In this document: one piece after another, positions 41,510-50,587 of the stretch
How positions within the stretch are numbered: the stretch's first letter is position 1
How the letters are laid out: every line of letters starts with the position of its first letter
From: Planococcus shixiaomingii
GTDB lineage: Bacteria > Bacillota > Bacilli > Bacillales_A > Planococcaceae
Length of the DNA: 64,000 nucleotides
NCBI RefSeq assembly: GCF_030413615.1
Contig: NZ_CP129236.1
Coordinates: 356,001-420,000, forward strand
Reading direction: 5' to 3'
Made by a program: the position numbers and the translations under genes
The notes under the pieces: model-generated
The model's input: only the letters and a program-made list of their open reading frames with translations
What the model was told of the DNA's origin: nothing
Databases searched by the model: none

Positions 41510-43000
41510 ATGAATATACAATTCAACCAAATTCCACAAATTTCGCTTATTGCCAGCTACGGTCCCGAAACACAGGAAATCAGTTCCATTGTATATAACT
41601 CCCAGGAAGTTACAGCCGGTTCTGCATTCTTTTGTGTGTCTGGCGAAAATACGGACGGACACCTTTATATCGAAGAAGCCATTGAAAAAGGAGCTGCGGC
41701 AATAATAGGGTCAGACCCGCAAGTATTGCAAACGCACGCCCAAAAACACAGAACATTAACTTTTGCTGTAGTGGAAGATTCTCGCTCCGCATTGGCCTAT
41801 GCCTCTATACACTTTTATAGAAACGTGCAAAATCAGTTGATAAAAGTTGGTGTAACAGGCACAAACGGCAAAACAACAACGGCCACTTACGTCTACCATC
41901 TGTTTAACTTGTTAGGCGTTCCATGCGGCTTTCTGGGAACGACCGGAATTTGGAATTCGGCCGGCAAAATTGCTTATAAAAAAAGCACCCCAACCACCCC
42001 GATTTCTTCAGATATCCATAAAGTTTTTTCGGAACTTGCCGCTGCAGGAAATCAAGCTGCATCGATGGAAGTTTCGTCAATCGCATTGGATCAAAAACGA
42101 GTTGAAGGCATTCTGTTTGATGTAGCTATCCACACTAATATTTCTGAAGAACATATGGAATACCATAAAGTATTTGAGCATTATTTGCAGTGCAAGCTCC
42201 AATTGTTTTCACAAGCGAAAAGTGCGGTCATCAATTTGGATGATAAAGGAATGGCAAAGGAAATTTTAGAAGTTGTCGATTATCCTTCACTTACTTACAG
42301 CCGGTTCTTGGAGTCCGGAGCTGATTTGATCTGGGCTCATTGCAAAAGCTTGAATGATGGATTGTCATTTGATTTACTGCATGAAGGACAAACGTATCCG
42401 GTGAAGGTTCCGCTTTATGGTGAATATAATGCCAGCAATTTAACGGCCGCAATTGGCGCCGCGCTGCTTTCTGGCTTCCCGATGGAGCAAATTTTGGCCG
42501 TGCTTCCAAAGATGCCGCAAGTAGAAGGGCGTTTCCAAGTGATTAAAGGGCCGGAAGACCGGAAAATCATTCTGGATTATGCCCATACGCCAGTCGCTTT
42601 GGATTTGGTTTTAAAAGCAGTAAAGAAATTGCCGCATAACCGGTTAATCGCGTTAATCGCAGGAGTGGGCATCCGTGATTTTGGCAAAATGCCAAAAATG
42701 GCAAAAACCGCTGAAGGCCAGGCGGATGTGCTGGTAGTGACGGTGGACCATCCAGGTTTTCATGATCCACAGGACATTGTCAACGAAGTGCTAAAGGGAC
42801 TGACTGTGCCGTACAAACAAACGGTGCGGACAGCTCCTTCGCGCCGTGAAGGCGTAATTGAAGCATTAAAAGAAAGTGGGCCAAATGATATCATTCTGCT
42901 ATCCAGCGGGAATATCAACGGGGCCCAAATTGTTAAAGGCGAATCTATCCCGCATTCGGATGAAGAAGTCATCGAAAGCTTTTTTATGCAGCAAAATTAG
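41510..43000 (+). CDS. MurE-like Mur ligase (UDP-MurNAc-tripeptide synthetase paralogue)
   Basis: A 496-residue Mur ligase with all three domains: N-terminal UDP-substrate domain, central ATPase domain with 'GVTGTNGKTTTATYVYHLF' (about residues 112-130) and 'HTNISEEHMEYH', and C-terminal domain 'RIIL/KIILDYAHTPVALDLVLKAV'. 'PTTP' and 'MEVSSIALDQKRVEG' are the carbamylated-lysine/substrate region of MurE. The D-N-P-R motif that selects diaminopimelate is here D-H-P-G, so DAP is unlikely; lysine or another amine is possible. It lies outside any cell-division/wall cluster, next to floT and fumC. Confidence 0.85.
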   Translation: MNIQFNQIPQISLIASYGPETQEISSIVYNSQEVTAGSAFFCVSGENTDGHLYIEEAIEKGAAAIIGSDPQVLQTHAQKHRTLTFAVVEDSRSALAYASIHFYRNVQNQLIKVGVTGTNGKTTTATYVYHLFNLLGVPCGFLGTTGIWNSAGKIAYKKSTPTTPISSDIHKVFSELAAAGNQAASMEVSSIALDQKRVEGILFDVAIHTNISEEHMEYHKVFEHYLQCKLQLFSQAKSAVINLDDKGMAKEILEVVDYPSLTYSRFLESGADLIWAHCKSLNDGLSFDLLHEGQTYPVKVPLYGEYNASNLTAAIGAALLSGFPMEQILAVLPKMPQVEGRFQVIKGPEDRKIILDYAHTPVALDLVLKAVKKLPHNRLIALIAGVGIRDFGKMPKMAKTAEGQADVLVVTVDHPGFHDPQDIVNEVLKGLTVPYKQTVRTAPSRREGVIEALKESGPNDIILLSSGNINGAQIVKGESIPHSDEEVIESFFMQQN

Positions 43001-43093
43001 TGTGTTTTTGGACTGGAAAGGTCGCTTTTTTCGGGCCGCTTGTGTTTAATAGAAGAGAAGGTTACATAACGACTATGAATTGGAGTGAATGGA

Positions 43094-44476
43094 ATGCAAT
43101 ATCGTACAGAGAAAGACACGATGGGCGAAATTCAAGTAGAAGCAGACAAAATGTGGGCGGCACAAACGCAGCGCAGTCTCCAGAACTTTGCTATTGGCAC
43201 AGAGCGCATGCCGCATGAAGTGGTCATGGCGTTTGCCCAATTGAAAAAAGCGGCAGCGAAAGCAAACCACAAACTTGGCAAATTGTCTGAAGCGAAGATG
43301 AAGGCGATCGAAGCAGCTGCAAACGAAGTAGTCGAAGGCAAATGGAACGACCATTTCCCATTAGTCGTTTGGCAAACAGGCAGCGGCACACAATCGAACA
43401 TGAATATGAATGAAGTACTGGCACGCCGAGGCAACGAAATTTTGGCTGAGCAATCTTCTGAAGAGAAATTGCATCCGAATGATGATGTCAATATGTCGCA
43501 AAGCTCGAACGATACATATCCGACAGCTATGCACGTAGCGGGCGTTTTAGCAGTGACAGAGAACTTGCTTCCAGCCATCCAGCAACTAAAAGCAACGCTT
43601 GATGAAAAATCGAAGAAATTTGATGACATCATTAAAATCGGCCGTACGCACCTGCAAGATGCGACGCCATTGACACTTGGGCAGGAAATCAGCGGTTGGA
43701 GACATATGCTTGAGAAAAGCGAGCGCATGATCCGAGCGAGCGTTGAAGAAATGCGTGAGTTGGCAATCGGTGGCACGGCGGTAGGGACAGGCATCAACGC
43801 TGACCCGACATTCGGTCCATCTGTTGCAGAATTTATTTCAGAAGCAGTCGGTTCCCAATTTACTTCTGCTGAAAACAAATTCCATGCACTGACAAGCCAT
43901 GACGAAATGGTATACACGCACGGCGCTATCAAAGCACTAGCGGCTGATGCTATGAAAATTGCCAACGATGTTCGCTGGTTGGCAAGCGGCCCGCGCAGTG
44001 GAATCGGCGAAATTACAATTCCTGAAAATGAGCCAGGCAGCTCCATCATGCCAGGTAAAGTCAACCCGACACAAAGTGAAGCTTTGACAATGGTAGCTGT
44101 TCAAGTGATGGGCAACGACGCAGCAATCGGATTTGCGGCGAGCCAAGGAAACTTCGAGCTGAACGTCTTCAAACCGGTGATCGCTTATAACTTCCTGCAG
44201 TCTGTGCGGTTGTTGACAGACAGCCTAATCAGCTTTGATGACAATTGCGCAGTAGGAATTGAAGCGAACCTTGACGTGATCCAAAACCACGTTGGCAATT
44301 CATTGATGCTAGTAACGTCATTGAACCCGCATATCGGTTACGAAAAAGCGGCAGCAATCGCGAAACAAGCGCATAAAGAAGGCACAACGTTGAAAGAATC
44401 TGCAGTGAAAAGCGGACATTTAACAGCCGATCAGTTTGACGAATGGGTACGCCCTGAAAACATGGTTGGAAAATAA
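43094..44476 (+). CDS. fumC: Class II fumarate hydratase
   Basis: A 460-residue enzyme of the fumarase/aspartase superfamily, reversibly hydrating fumarate to malate in the citric acid cycle. The signature '[15 protein letters not shown]' (about residues 316-330) with catalytic Ser, '[14 protein letters not shown]' and '[16 protein letters not shown]' are all present. The length matches FumC/CitG. The ATG at 43094 follows TTGGAGTGA; a GTG three codons earlier lies within the binding site and is not used. Confidence 0.95.
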   Translation: MQYRTEKDTMGEIQVEADKMWAAQTQRSLQNFAIGTERMPHEVVMAFAQLKKAAAKANHKLGKLSEAKMKAIEAAANEVVEGKWNDHFPLVVWQTGSGTQSNMNMNEVLARRGNEILAEQSSEEKLHPNDDVNMSQSSNDTYPTAMHVAGVLAVTENLLPAIQQLKATLDEKSKKFDDIIKIGRTHLQDATPLTLGQEISGWRHMLEKSERMIRASVEEMRELAIGGTAVGTGINADPTFGPSVAEFISEAVGSQFTSAENKFHALTSHDEMVYTHGAIKALAADAMKIANDVRWLASGPRSGIGEITIPENEPGSSIMPGKVNPTQSEALTMVAVQVMGNDAAIGFAASQGNFELNVFKPVIAYNFLQSVRLLTDSLISFDDNCAVGIEANLDVIQNHVGNSLMLVTSLNPHIGYEKAAAIAKQAHKEGTTLKESAVKSGHLTADQFDEWVRPENMVGK

Positions 44477-44487
44477 TCAATGATCAC

Positions 44488-44523
44488 AGAACGGCCAAGA
44501 CCTGTCTTGGCCGTTCTTTTTTC
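44488..44523 (+). terminator. Intrinsic terminator of fumC
   Basis: AGAACGGCCAAG / CTTGGCCGTTCT perfect 12-bp stem, six Ts. Confidence 0.9.
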
Positions 44524-44533
44524 CGTAAAAGTG

Positions 44534-44670
44534 CGGAACGCAAGTAAACCGGGAGAAGCGCAAGTAAATATTGAAGAACGCAAGTAAACATTGAGGAACA
44601 CAAGTAAACTTAAATGAACGCAAGTAAACTTGAAAAAGCGCAAGTAAACGAGGAGGAACGCAAGTTGCAT
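44534..44670 (+). repeat. Phased short-repeat array E (7 units, 20-bp period)
   Basis: CAAGT starts at 44541, 44561, 44581, 44601, 44621, 44641 and 44661, exactly 20 bp apart. Core GAACGCAAGTAAA (once GAACACAAGTAAA), with variable AT-rich filler such as TATTGAA or CTTGAAA. Same core, orientation and copy number as array D. It starts 12 bases after the fumC terminator. The rest of the gap to 44797 shows nothing definite. Confidence 0.9.
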
Positions 44671-44797
44671 CAAGAGACCGAACAACAAGTGGCATTTTGC
44701 GAACTATGCCACGGATTGGGAAATACTGCGGACAAAGGAATTTATTTGCCTGTCGTCGAATTCTAGAATAAGAACCATTAAGCAAAAGAGGTGCCAA

Positions 44798-45460
44798 ATG
44801 CAAAAATCATTTTTTATGTCATGGAGTGGCGGGAAAGATTCTGCGCTCGCTTATTACCGGGCAGTAATGGAAGGCCATGTTCCGGTTGCCTTATTTACGA
44901 TGTTTGAGAAAGATGGATCGAAATCGCGTTCGCATGGCTTGTCGTTGGATGTCATGGAAGCGCAGGCCGAACGGATGGGGCTGCCTCTAGTTATCGGCAA
45001 AGCTGATTGGGCAGGATATGAAGAAGAATTTATTGAACAATTAAAGAGTTTTCAAAAAGAAGGCATTCATATGGGGGTATACGGCGATATCGACTTGGAA
45101 GCCCATTTGGAATGGGTGGAAAAAGTGAGTGCGGAAGCGGGGATGAAAGTGTATCATCCGCTATGGCAAGAACCGAGAAAAGATTTACTGAAGGAATTGG
45201 TGGACGAAGGATTCAAGGCGGTCATTACTGTGGTCGACACAGGCCGTTTGGACGAACGATTTTTAGGCCGGGAGTTCACGCACGAATTGATTGCTGAACT
45301 GGAAGCGCTCGGCATTGATGCATGCGGAGAAGAAGGGGAATTTCATACCGTCATCATTGATGGACCAATTTTTGTTGAACCGGTTCCCGTTGTTTTTGGC
45401 AAGAAAATAAAAGCAGACCAATACCGGATCTTGGAAGTGAAACTTCAGTCGGAGGAGTGA
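44798..45460 (+). CDS. Dph6-related ATP pyrophosphatase (PP-loop ATPase)
   Basis: A 220-residue protein. The N-terminal 'FFMSWSGGKDSALAYYRAV' is the PP-loop S-G-G-K-D-S motif, and 'GVYGDIDLEAHLEWVEKV', 'HPLWQEPRKDLLKELVDEGFKAVI' and 'ACGEEGEFHTVIIDGP' are conserved in the diphthine-ammonia ligase-like family. Bacteria lack diphthamide, so the substrate is unknown; ATP-dependent amidation or adenylation is likely. It ends six bases before the next acetyltransferase gene. Confidence 0.85.
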   Translation: MQKSFFMSWSGGKDSALAYYRAVMEGHVPVALFTMFEKDGSKSRSHGLSLDVMEAQAERMGLPLVIGKADWAGYEEEFIEQLKSFQKEGIHMGVYGDIDLEAHLEWVEKVSAEAGMKVYHPLWQEPRKDLLKELVDEGFKAVITVVDTGRLDERFLGREFTHELIAELEALGIDACGEEGEFHTVIIDGPIFVEPVPVVFGKKIKADQYRILEVKLQSEE

Positions 45461-45466
45461 TTAGCG

Positions 45467-46462
45467 ATGATTCAATTTATGGGAGTAGAAGAGAACCATA
45501 TTCGTCAAATGGCTACACTATTAGCGAAACGGCATGAACGGGAACGGAAAAGCTTTCAGTTTCTTCCTTCCGAATTTGAAGAAATTGACGAATCGGAAAA
45601 CGTCATCCGGAAAATGCTGGAGCGCCCATATATTAGCGGCATTGTGGCAGTCAGAGGGATTGAAGTCATCGGATATTTGCTATATGAATTCAAAGAAGAA
45701 GCTGAACGCGGACGCTATGTTTGGATGGATTACGAATCGATTGCCATCAGCGAAAAAGAAAATCCAAGCTTGCTGCGCTTGTTGTATGCCGATGCAGGAG
45801 CGGAATGGATCAAGCACGGCTACTTCCATCATGTGCTGATGGTGCCGCTTGGAAATCCGGCGATAGTAGAGCAGTGGCTGAACCAATCGTTCTATTATGA
45901 ACAAAAATACGCAGTTTTGCCGCTGCATGATTTTGAAGCGAAAGAGCCTGCGCAAAAACCGAATTTGTCTTTTCGGCGAGGAGGCAAAGAAGATGCTCCG
46001 CTCCTGAAGAAAATGGCGCTCTGGAACAGTATCCACCAAGCTGCTGCTCCGTCATGGCTGCCGATTACGAAAGAAACGATGCATGACATCAAAAATGCAT
46101 ATGCAGCTTTGTCGGAAGATCAGGAAGCTTATTTGTGGCTGGCTCAACAAGGTGAACGGGTTGCGGGGTTTCACGTATACTACCGGAAAGACAACCCGCT
46201 CAGCCTAGTGACTCCTGCTAATTGCGTGGAATTGCCGGCAGCTTCAACAAACCCGGACCTTCGCGGTAGAGGAATTGGGCGGGCACTCGCCAATTATTGT
46301 TTCTTGGAACTAAAAAATGAAGGATTCGATTTTGTTTTTGCCGATTGGCATACACCCAATCATTTGGCTTCATCGTTCTGGCCGCGGCTTGGTTTTAAGC
46401 CGGTGATGGTGCGCATGTCCAGGCAAATCGATCCGCGCATTGCATGGGCGCGAGGACAATAA
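45467..46462 (+). CDS. Two-domain GNAT-family acetyltransferase
   Basis: A 331-residue protein made of two GNAT-like halves. The first (about 1-150) is degenerate at the acetyl-CoA loop. The second is complete: 'AASTNPDLRGRGIGRALANYCFLELKNEGFDFVFADWHTPNHLASSFWPRLGF', with R-G-R-G-I-G for acetyl-CoA. Such tandem enzymes often have one catalytic and one structural half. It follows the PP-loop gene closely (GGAGGAG overlapping that gene's end), so the two are likely one operon. Substrate unknown. Confidence 0.82.
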   Translation: MIQFMGVEENHIRQMATLLAKRHERERKSFQFLPSEFEEIDESENVIRKMLERPYISGIVAVRGIEVIGYLLYEFKEEAERGRYVWMDYESIAISEKENPSLLRLLYADAGAEWIKHGYFHHVLMVPLGNPAIVEQWLNQSFYYEQKYAVLPLHDFEAKEPAQKPNLSFRRGGKEDAPLLKKMALWNSIHQAAAPSWLPITKETMHDIKNAYAALSEDQEAYLWLAQQGERVAGFHVYYRKDNPLSLVTPANCVELPAASTNPDLRGRGIGRALANYCFLELKNEGFDFVFADWHTPNHLASSFWPRLGFKPVMVRMSRQIDPRIAWARGQ

Positions 46463-46516
46463 TAAAAACTGGGTTAATAACTGAAGCTTTAACTTGAAAT
46501 AAGGAGGAACCAGTCT

Positions 46517-46885
46517 ATGAAATGGATTGTTCGAATTATTCAAGGATTGCTAATGGTTATCTATTTTATGACAGGCTTTTTGAAGTTGAGCGGTGATCCG
46601 ACACAAGAGCAAGCCTTTGCAGAAATCTACGGTTATGGCGCCGGGTTTATGTATGTTGTGGGGGTTCTGGAAATACTTGCAGCGCTTGGCCTGTTGATCG
46701 GTTTTTGGAACAGGAAATGGGCCATTGCCGCAAGTGCTTTAATCATTGTTATCATGGCGGGCGCCGTATTCACGCATTTGCAGGCAGGACAAGGTTTTAG
46801 TGTAGCTTCGTTTCCATTTATTCTTTTGCTGTTCGCTGCGGCCGTGTTTTTTGGGCAAAAACGTTTTAACACCCAGCCTGAATGA
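46517..46885 (+). CDS. DoxX-family membrane protein
   Basis: A 122-residue protein with four transmembrane helices. 'IIQGLLMVIYFMTGFLKLSGDP' and 'YVVGVLEILAALGLLIGFW' are the DoxX/DUF4870-type conserved helices with their Lys/Leu and Glu. The family is loosely linked to quinone and thiol stress; no direct function can be read here. AAGGAGGA precedes the ATG. Confidence 0.8.
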   Translation: MKWIVRIIQGLLMVIYFMTGFLKLSGDPTQEQAFAEIYGYGAGFMYVVGVLEILAALGLLIGFWNRKWAIAASALIIVIMAGAVFTHLQAGQGFSVASFPFILLLFAAAVFFGQKRFNTQPE

Positions 46886-46954
46886 ATGAGTCTGTATTTT
46901 CTGTTAATTACGCGCTATAATGGTTGTAACTTTTAAGGAGCGGAGGTTTTTCTA

Positions 46955-46996
46955 ATGGCATCTGTCAGATTGCGTTCCCTTGCTTTGAATCGTTAA
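46955..46996 (+). CDS. Macrolide-sensing-type leader peptide upstream of MFS exporter
   Basis: A 13-codon frame, MASVRLRSLALNR, with GGAGG eight bases before its ATG. It resembles the ErmD leader peptide (MTHSMRLRFPTLNQ) in order: Ser, one residue, Arg-Leu-Arg, then Leu-Asn near the end. The R-L-R is a '+x+' motif at which macrolide-bound ribosomes are known to stall. A TATAAT (46916-46921) is a possible -10. Followed by RNA segments able to form alternative pairings and a terminator before the MFS gene. Confidence 0.75.
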   Translation: MASVRLRSLALNR

Positions 46997-47178
46997 TTAA
47001 ATACGATTAAGGCTTTGCTTAAAAGCGAAGTAAATGGAATGAGTCTGCTTATTTATAGAGAAACCCCGATTACACAGAATTAGAAAGTAAGAGCAATGCA
47101 GCATCCAGCAAAAGAAACTTTTTTCGCATTTCTCGCATCCATTTACTTTAAGCATAGGCCGGTTGCCTATGCTTTTTT
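46997..47178 (+). promoter_or_regulatory. Attenuator: antiterminator and terminator pairing before MFS gene
   Basis: Terminator: AAGCATAGGC (47150-47159) with GCCTATGCTT (47165-47174), then Ts. Competing pairing: AAGTAAATGG (47028-47037) with CCATTTACTT (47139-47148), extended by TGCTTA (47016-47021) with TAAGCA (47149-47154), which uses the left terminator arm. The end of the leader ORF (AATCG 46988-46992) can pair with CGATT (47004-47008). Only one of terminator and antiterminator can form, as expected for drug-dependent readthrough. Confidence 0.7.
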
Positions 47179-47220
47179 GCTTTTTAAACCAAGCCCGAAT
47201 AAAGCAAAGGGTGGACTAAG

Positions 47221-48477
47221 ATGAAACTACTTAAAGCTCTTGATGAAAAATGGAAAAAGAACATCGCGCTCTTTTTAGCTGGGCAAACATTCACGCTTTT
47301 TGGTTCTTCATTAGTGCAATACGCGATTCTCTGGTACATTACTTTGACAACAGAGTCGGGACTCATGATGACGCTTTCGGTCATTTGCGGATTTTTGCCT
47401 ACTTTTGTTTTATCTCCATTTGCGGGTGTGTGGGCAGACCGCTACAACCGGAAAATGCTCATCATTTTATCAGACGCGCTTGTTGCGATTCCTACTTTGA
47501 TCCTTGCTCTGCTTTTTCTGGCAGGTTATGACGCCATTTGGCTGCTATTTGTTGTATCGGCGATACGTGCTGTCGGCACGGGAATCCAAACGCCGGCTGT
47601 TGGGGCAATTCTTCCACAAATTGTACCGGCAGAGCAACTGATGAGAGTCAACGGCATCAATAGCGGCATCCAGGCATTTATCATGCTTGTGTCGCCCGCT
47701 GCGAGTGGGGCTTTACTGACGATGGCTTCGATCGAAACAATCTTCTTTATTGATGTCATTACGGCAGCCATTTCTATTTTCACATTATTTTTCTTTTTGG
47801 ATGTCCCAACTCATGCAAAAGCATTGGGGCAGCAAACGGCGAGTTATTTCAGCGATATGAAAGCGGGCTATGTTTATATCCAAAACCATGCCTTCGTAAA
47901 AGCGCTGTTCATCTTCTACGCCATCTTTTTTGTATTGATTTCACCAGCTGCATTTTTGACTCCGCTGCTGGTCGTCAGAAGTTTCGGGAATGAAGTGTGG
48001 CGGCTGACAGCAAATGAAATCGCCTTCGCTTTAGGCATGATGGCCGGAGGCGCGCTGATTGCTTATTGGAGCGGCTTTAAAAATAAAATCCATACGATGG
48101 CTTTAGCAACGCTGATCATCGGGATCAGTACTTTGGCGCTCGGGGCTATACCTAATTTCATCTTGTATTTGATTTTTATGGGAGTGATTGGTGTAGCAGT
48201 GCCAGTCTTTAATGCGCCTTCCACAGTGCTGCTGCAGGAAAAAGTTGAAGAGGATTTCCTGGGACGCGTATTCGGCGTTCTAGTCATGATTTCGACTTCC
48301 ATGATGCCCCTCGGGATGCTTATTTTCGGACCATTGGCAGATATTATTAAAATTGAATGGCTGCTGGTTGGTACCGGCTTTTTCATGCTGGTCCAAGGCT
48401 TGCTCCTTGTGCAAAATAAAATATTAGTAGAAGCAGGGAAACCTGAAGAGAAAGAGCCGATTGATGAATTAGAATAG
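47221..48477 (+). CDS. MFS transporter (MFS_3 / MefA-like exporter)
   Basis: A 418-residue protein with about twelve transmembrane helices. 'GVWADRYNRKMLIILSD' is the family's loop 2-3 motif (D-R-x-x-R-K), and the order of blocks ('FLPTFVLSPFAG', 'RAVGTGIQTPAVGAILPQIVPAEQLMRVNGINSGIQ', 'GVIGVAVPVFNAPSTVLLQEKVEEDFLGRVFGV') is that of the MFS_3 group containing macrolide exporter Mef(A). With the ErmD-like leader peptide and attenuator in front, inducible macrolide export is the best guess. AAAGGGTGG precedes the ATG. Confidence 0.85.
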   Translation: MKLLKALDEKWKKNIALFLAGQTFTLFGSSLVQYAILWYITLTTESGLMMTLSVICGFLPTFVLSPFAGVWADRYNRKMLIILSDALVAIPTLILALLFLAGYDAIWLLFVVSAIRAVGTGIQTPAVGAILPQIVPAEQLMRVNGINSGIQAFIMLVSPAASGALLTMASIETIFFIDVITAAISIFTLFFFLDVPTHAKALGQQTASYFSDMKAGYVYIQNHAFVKALFIFYAIFFVLISPAAFLTPLLVVRSFGNEVWRLTANEIAFALGMMAGGALIAYWSGFKNKIHTMALATLIIGISTLALGAIPNFILYLIFMGVIGVAVPVFNAPSTVLLQEKVEEDFLGRVFGVLVMISTSMMPLGMLIFGPLADIIKIEWLLVGTGFFMLVQGLLLVQNKILVEAGKPEEKEPIDELE

Positions 48478-48484
48478 CGTGGCA

Positions 48485-48518
48485 GAAAAGGGGTCCTTAT
48501 GGGGCTCTTTTTTTTGCA
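48485..48518 (+). terminator. Probable intrinsic terminator
   Basis: GAAAAGGGGTCC pairs imperfectly with GGGGCTCTTTT; eight Ts follow. Confidence 0.6.
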
Positions 48519-48613
48519 GGGACATCTTAAGATTTTCTTCATAAAACCTCTTGCTAATTGTTAAGATTTGGCGGCTATACTAAAGCCATGAAAGAGGAGA
48601 GAGGGGCAGTAAG

Positions 48614-49312
48614 ATGATTAAAATTCAAAATTTACACCATACGTTCGCGATTGGGAAAAAAGGAAAAGAGCGCCGTATTCCCGTATTAAAAGGCGTGACA
48701 TTAGAAGTGGCGAAAGGCGAAATTGTAGCGATTCTCGGAAAAAGCGGTTCAGGAAAATCGACATTATTGAACGTTTTAGCCGGCTTCATGGCGCCGGAAT
48801 CCGGGTCAGTAAAAGTGGGAACCCAAGAAACCACGGCATTGAAAGAAGCTCAAATGGCCGATTTTCGGTTAGCGAATTTCGGTTTTATTTTTCAGAACTT
48901 CCAGTTGATGCCGGGGTTGACCGCTTTTGAGAATGTAGAATTGCCACTGAAAATTAAAGGAGTGGCTGCAGAAGAAAGACGGACAAAAGTGAAGCGGCTG
49001 CTAGAAGAAGTAGGGCTTGTGGAAGTTGCGGACCATTATCCGAACGAATTATCTGGAGGCCAGCAACAGCGCGTCAGCATTGCCCGTGCTTTAATCACCG
49101 ATCCGCCGATTTTATTGGCAGATGAGCCGACCGGAAGTTTGGACTCTGAAACGGAAGAAGAAATTTTAACGCTGATCCAATCATTGAATCAATCTCTTGG
49201 ATTGACGTTTGTCATTATCACACACGACGAAGAAGTTGCCAATGTGGCGCATCGCCGATACCGGCTGCATGACGGCGAATTGGTCAAGGGGGACAAGCGC
49301 CATGCGGTTTAA
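48614..49312 (+). CDS. ABC transporter ATP-binding protein (MacB/LolD type)
   Basis: A 232-residue ATPase: Walker A 'GKSGSGKST', Q-loop '[22 protein letters not shown]', signature '[16 protein letters not shown]', Walker B '[14 protein letters not shown]' and '[24 protein letters not shown]'. The '[20 protein letters not shown]' and 'ADEPTGSLD' wording is typical for MacB-type mechanotransmission exporters. It overlaps the FtsX-domain permease gene by 11 bases and forms a transporter with it. Confidence 0.92.
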   Translation: MIKIQNLHHTFAIGKKGKERRIPVLKGVTLEVAKGEIVAILGKSGSGKSTLLNVLAGFMAPESGSVKVGTQETTALKEAQMADFRLANFGFIFQNFQLMPGLTAFENVELPLKIKGVAAEERRTKVKRLLEEVGLVEVADHYPNELSGGQQQRVSIARALITDPPILLADEPTGSLDSETEEEILTLIQSLNQSLGLTFVIITHDEEVANVAHRRYRLHDGELVKGDKRHAV

Positions 49313-50573
49313 TGACCAAATCGATTTTATCAGGCAGCATATGAAACGCAATAAGCTTCGAGTAGCGACGACAATTCTTGCGGCAATGATGGGCTGTGCT
49401 TTTTTGATCGTCCTTGCCTCCGTTGGTTTCGGCCTACATAAAACAATTACCGATGACGTATTAGACAACAATATGGTGACGGAAATTCAAGTAGCCGGGA
49501 AAGAAAGTTCGGATGAAAAGATCAGCGATGAAGAAATCAGCAAAATGCGAGAGATGGCAAACGTCATAGCGGCTGTGAAGCGCAGCACACCGAATGCGGA
49601 TGGCACCGCAAAACTTGGGGAAAGAAACGGGTATGTCGCAACAACGCTGGTGGATTTTAATGAAGAACAAAAAGCGGGATTGGTGTTATCGGATGGGGAA
49701 ATGCCAAAAGCGAAAGACGAAGTGTTGGTGGGCTATCATTTTGCGCAAAGTTTGTTGACGGAAGAAGAAGTTAAAAATGCGGAAGATGATCAAGAGCCAA
49801 AAGGTTTTAAGGGCAGCGTCATCGGCCAGACTTTTGAGCTGGAATTGGCTCCATTTGATGGCGAGACGGAAACCGCAACATGGAAATTTACGGTCTCCGG
49901 CATTATGGAGGAGCCGGCAAAAGACTGGATTATCAACAATAAAGTGTATATTGCTGATTCTTGGGGGCCGGTTTTTAGCGATGAGTTGGGCGTTGAAGAA
50001 AGCTTCCCAGAAGTACTGGTTTATGCAGACGATCTTCAAAATGTAGGAAGCATCACAAAACTGCTGAAAGACGAAGGGTACTACGTTTACTCGGTAACCG
50101 AAGAGCTGGGCTCGATGGATATGTTTTTCACGGCATTGAAGGCAGGATTAATTTTTGTTGGGACGATTGCAGTGTTGATTGCCTCGATCGGCATTTTCAA
50201 TACGATGACGATGGCCGTCACTGAGCGGACGCGTGAAATCGGAGTTATGAAGGCCATTGGGGCCCAGCCGAAATTGATTCAAAAGCTTTTCCTGATGGAA
50301 AGCGCCGCAATCGGAATTATCGGCACCGTGCTTGCCGTTGCTATTTCATACGGCATAAGTATCTTGGCCAATTGGCTTGTGCCAATTATCATCATGAGTT
50401 CGTTAGCGGAAGAAGGAGGCGACGATTTCACAATTTTAATTTCCGTCATTCCGTGGCAGCTCGTAGTCATCGCCTCGGTTATCAGCATCAGCGTTGCCAT
50501 GATCTCTGGCTGGCGGCCGGCACGCAAAGCGACGAAAATTGACGTTATCCAAGCGCTGCGGCAAGAGCTTTAA
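49302..50573 (+). CDS. ABC transporter permease (MacB/FtsX type)
   Basis: A 423-residue permease: one N-terminal helix ('VATTILAAMMGCAFLIVLASVGFG'), a long extracytoplasmic domain (about residues 45-275), then three C-terminal helices forming the FtsX domain ('IGIFNTMTMAVTERTREIGVMKAIGAQPKLIQKLFLMESAAIGIIG'). It ends with the usual 'WRPARKATKIDVIQALRQEL'. The ATG at 49302, with AAGGGGGAC upstream, lies inside the end of the ATPase gene. The pair probably exports peptides, lipids or antimicrobials, or senses envelope stress. Confidence 0.9.
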   Translation: MRFNDQIDFIRQHMKRNKLRVATTILAAMMGCAFLIVLASVGFGLHKTITDDVLDNNMVTEIQVAGKESSDEKISDEEISKMREMANVIAAVKRSTPNADGTAKLGERNGYVATTLVDFNEEQKAGLVLSDGEMPKAKDEVLVGYHFAQSLLTEEEVKNAEDDQEPKGFKGSVIGQTFELELAPFDGETETATWKFTVSGIMEEPAKDWIINNKVYIADSWGPVFSDELGVEESFPEVLVYADDLQNVGSITKLLKDEGYYVYSVTEELGSMDMFFTALKAGLIFVGTIAVLIASIGIFNTMTMAVTERTREIGVMKAIGAQPKLIQKLFLMESAAIGIIGTVLAVAISYGISILANWLVPIIIMSSLAEEGGDDFTILISVIPWQLVVIASVISISVAMISGWRPARKATKIDVIQALRQEL

Positions 50574-50587
50574 GTAAGATTTGCGGT

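Noticed and set aside
43132..44064. Long minus-strand frame of about 310 codons opposite fumC
   Set aside because: It is the antisense shadow of a gene with unmistakable fumarase motifs; no ribosome binding site or recognisable domain.
47221..48477. Erm methyltransferase controlled by the ErmD-like leader
   Set aside because: The downstream gene is clearly a twelve-helix MFS protein, with no methyltransferase motif in this region.
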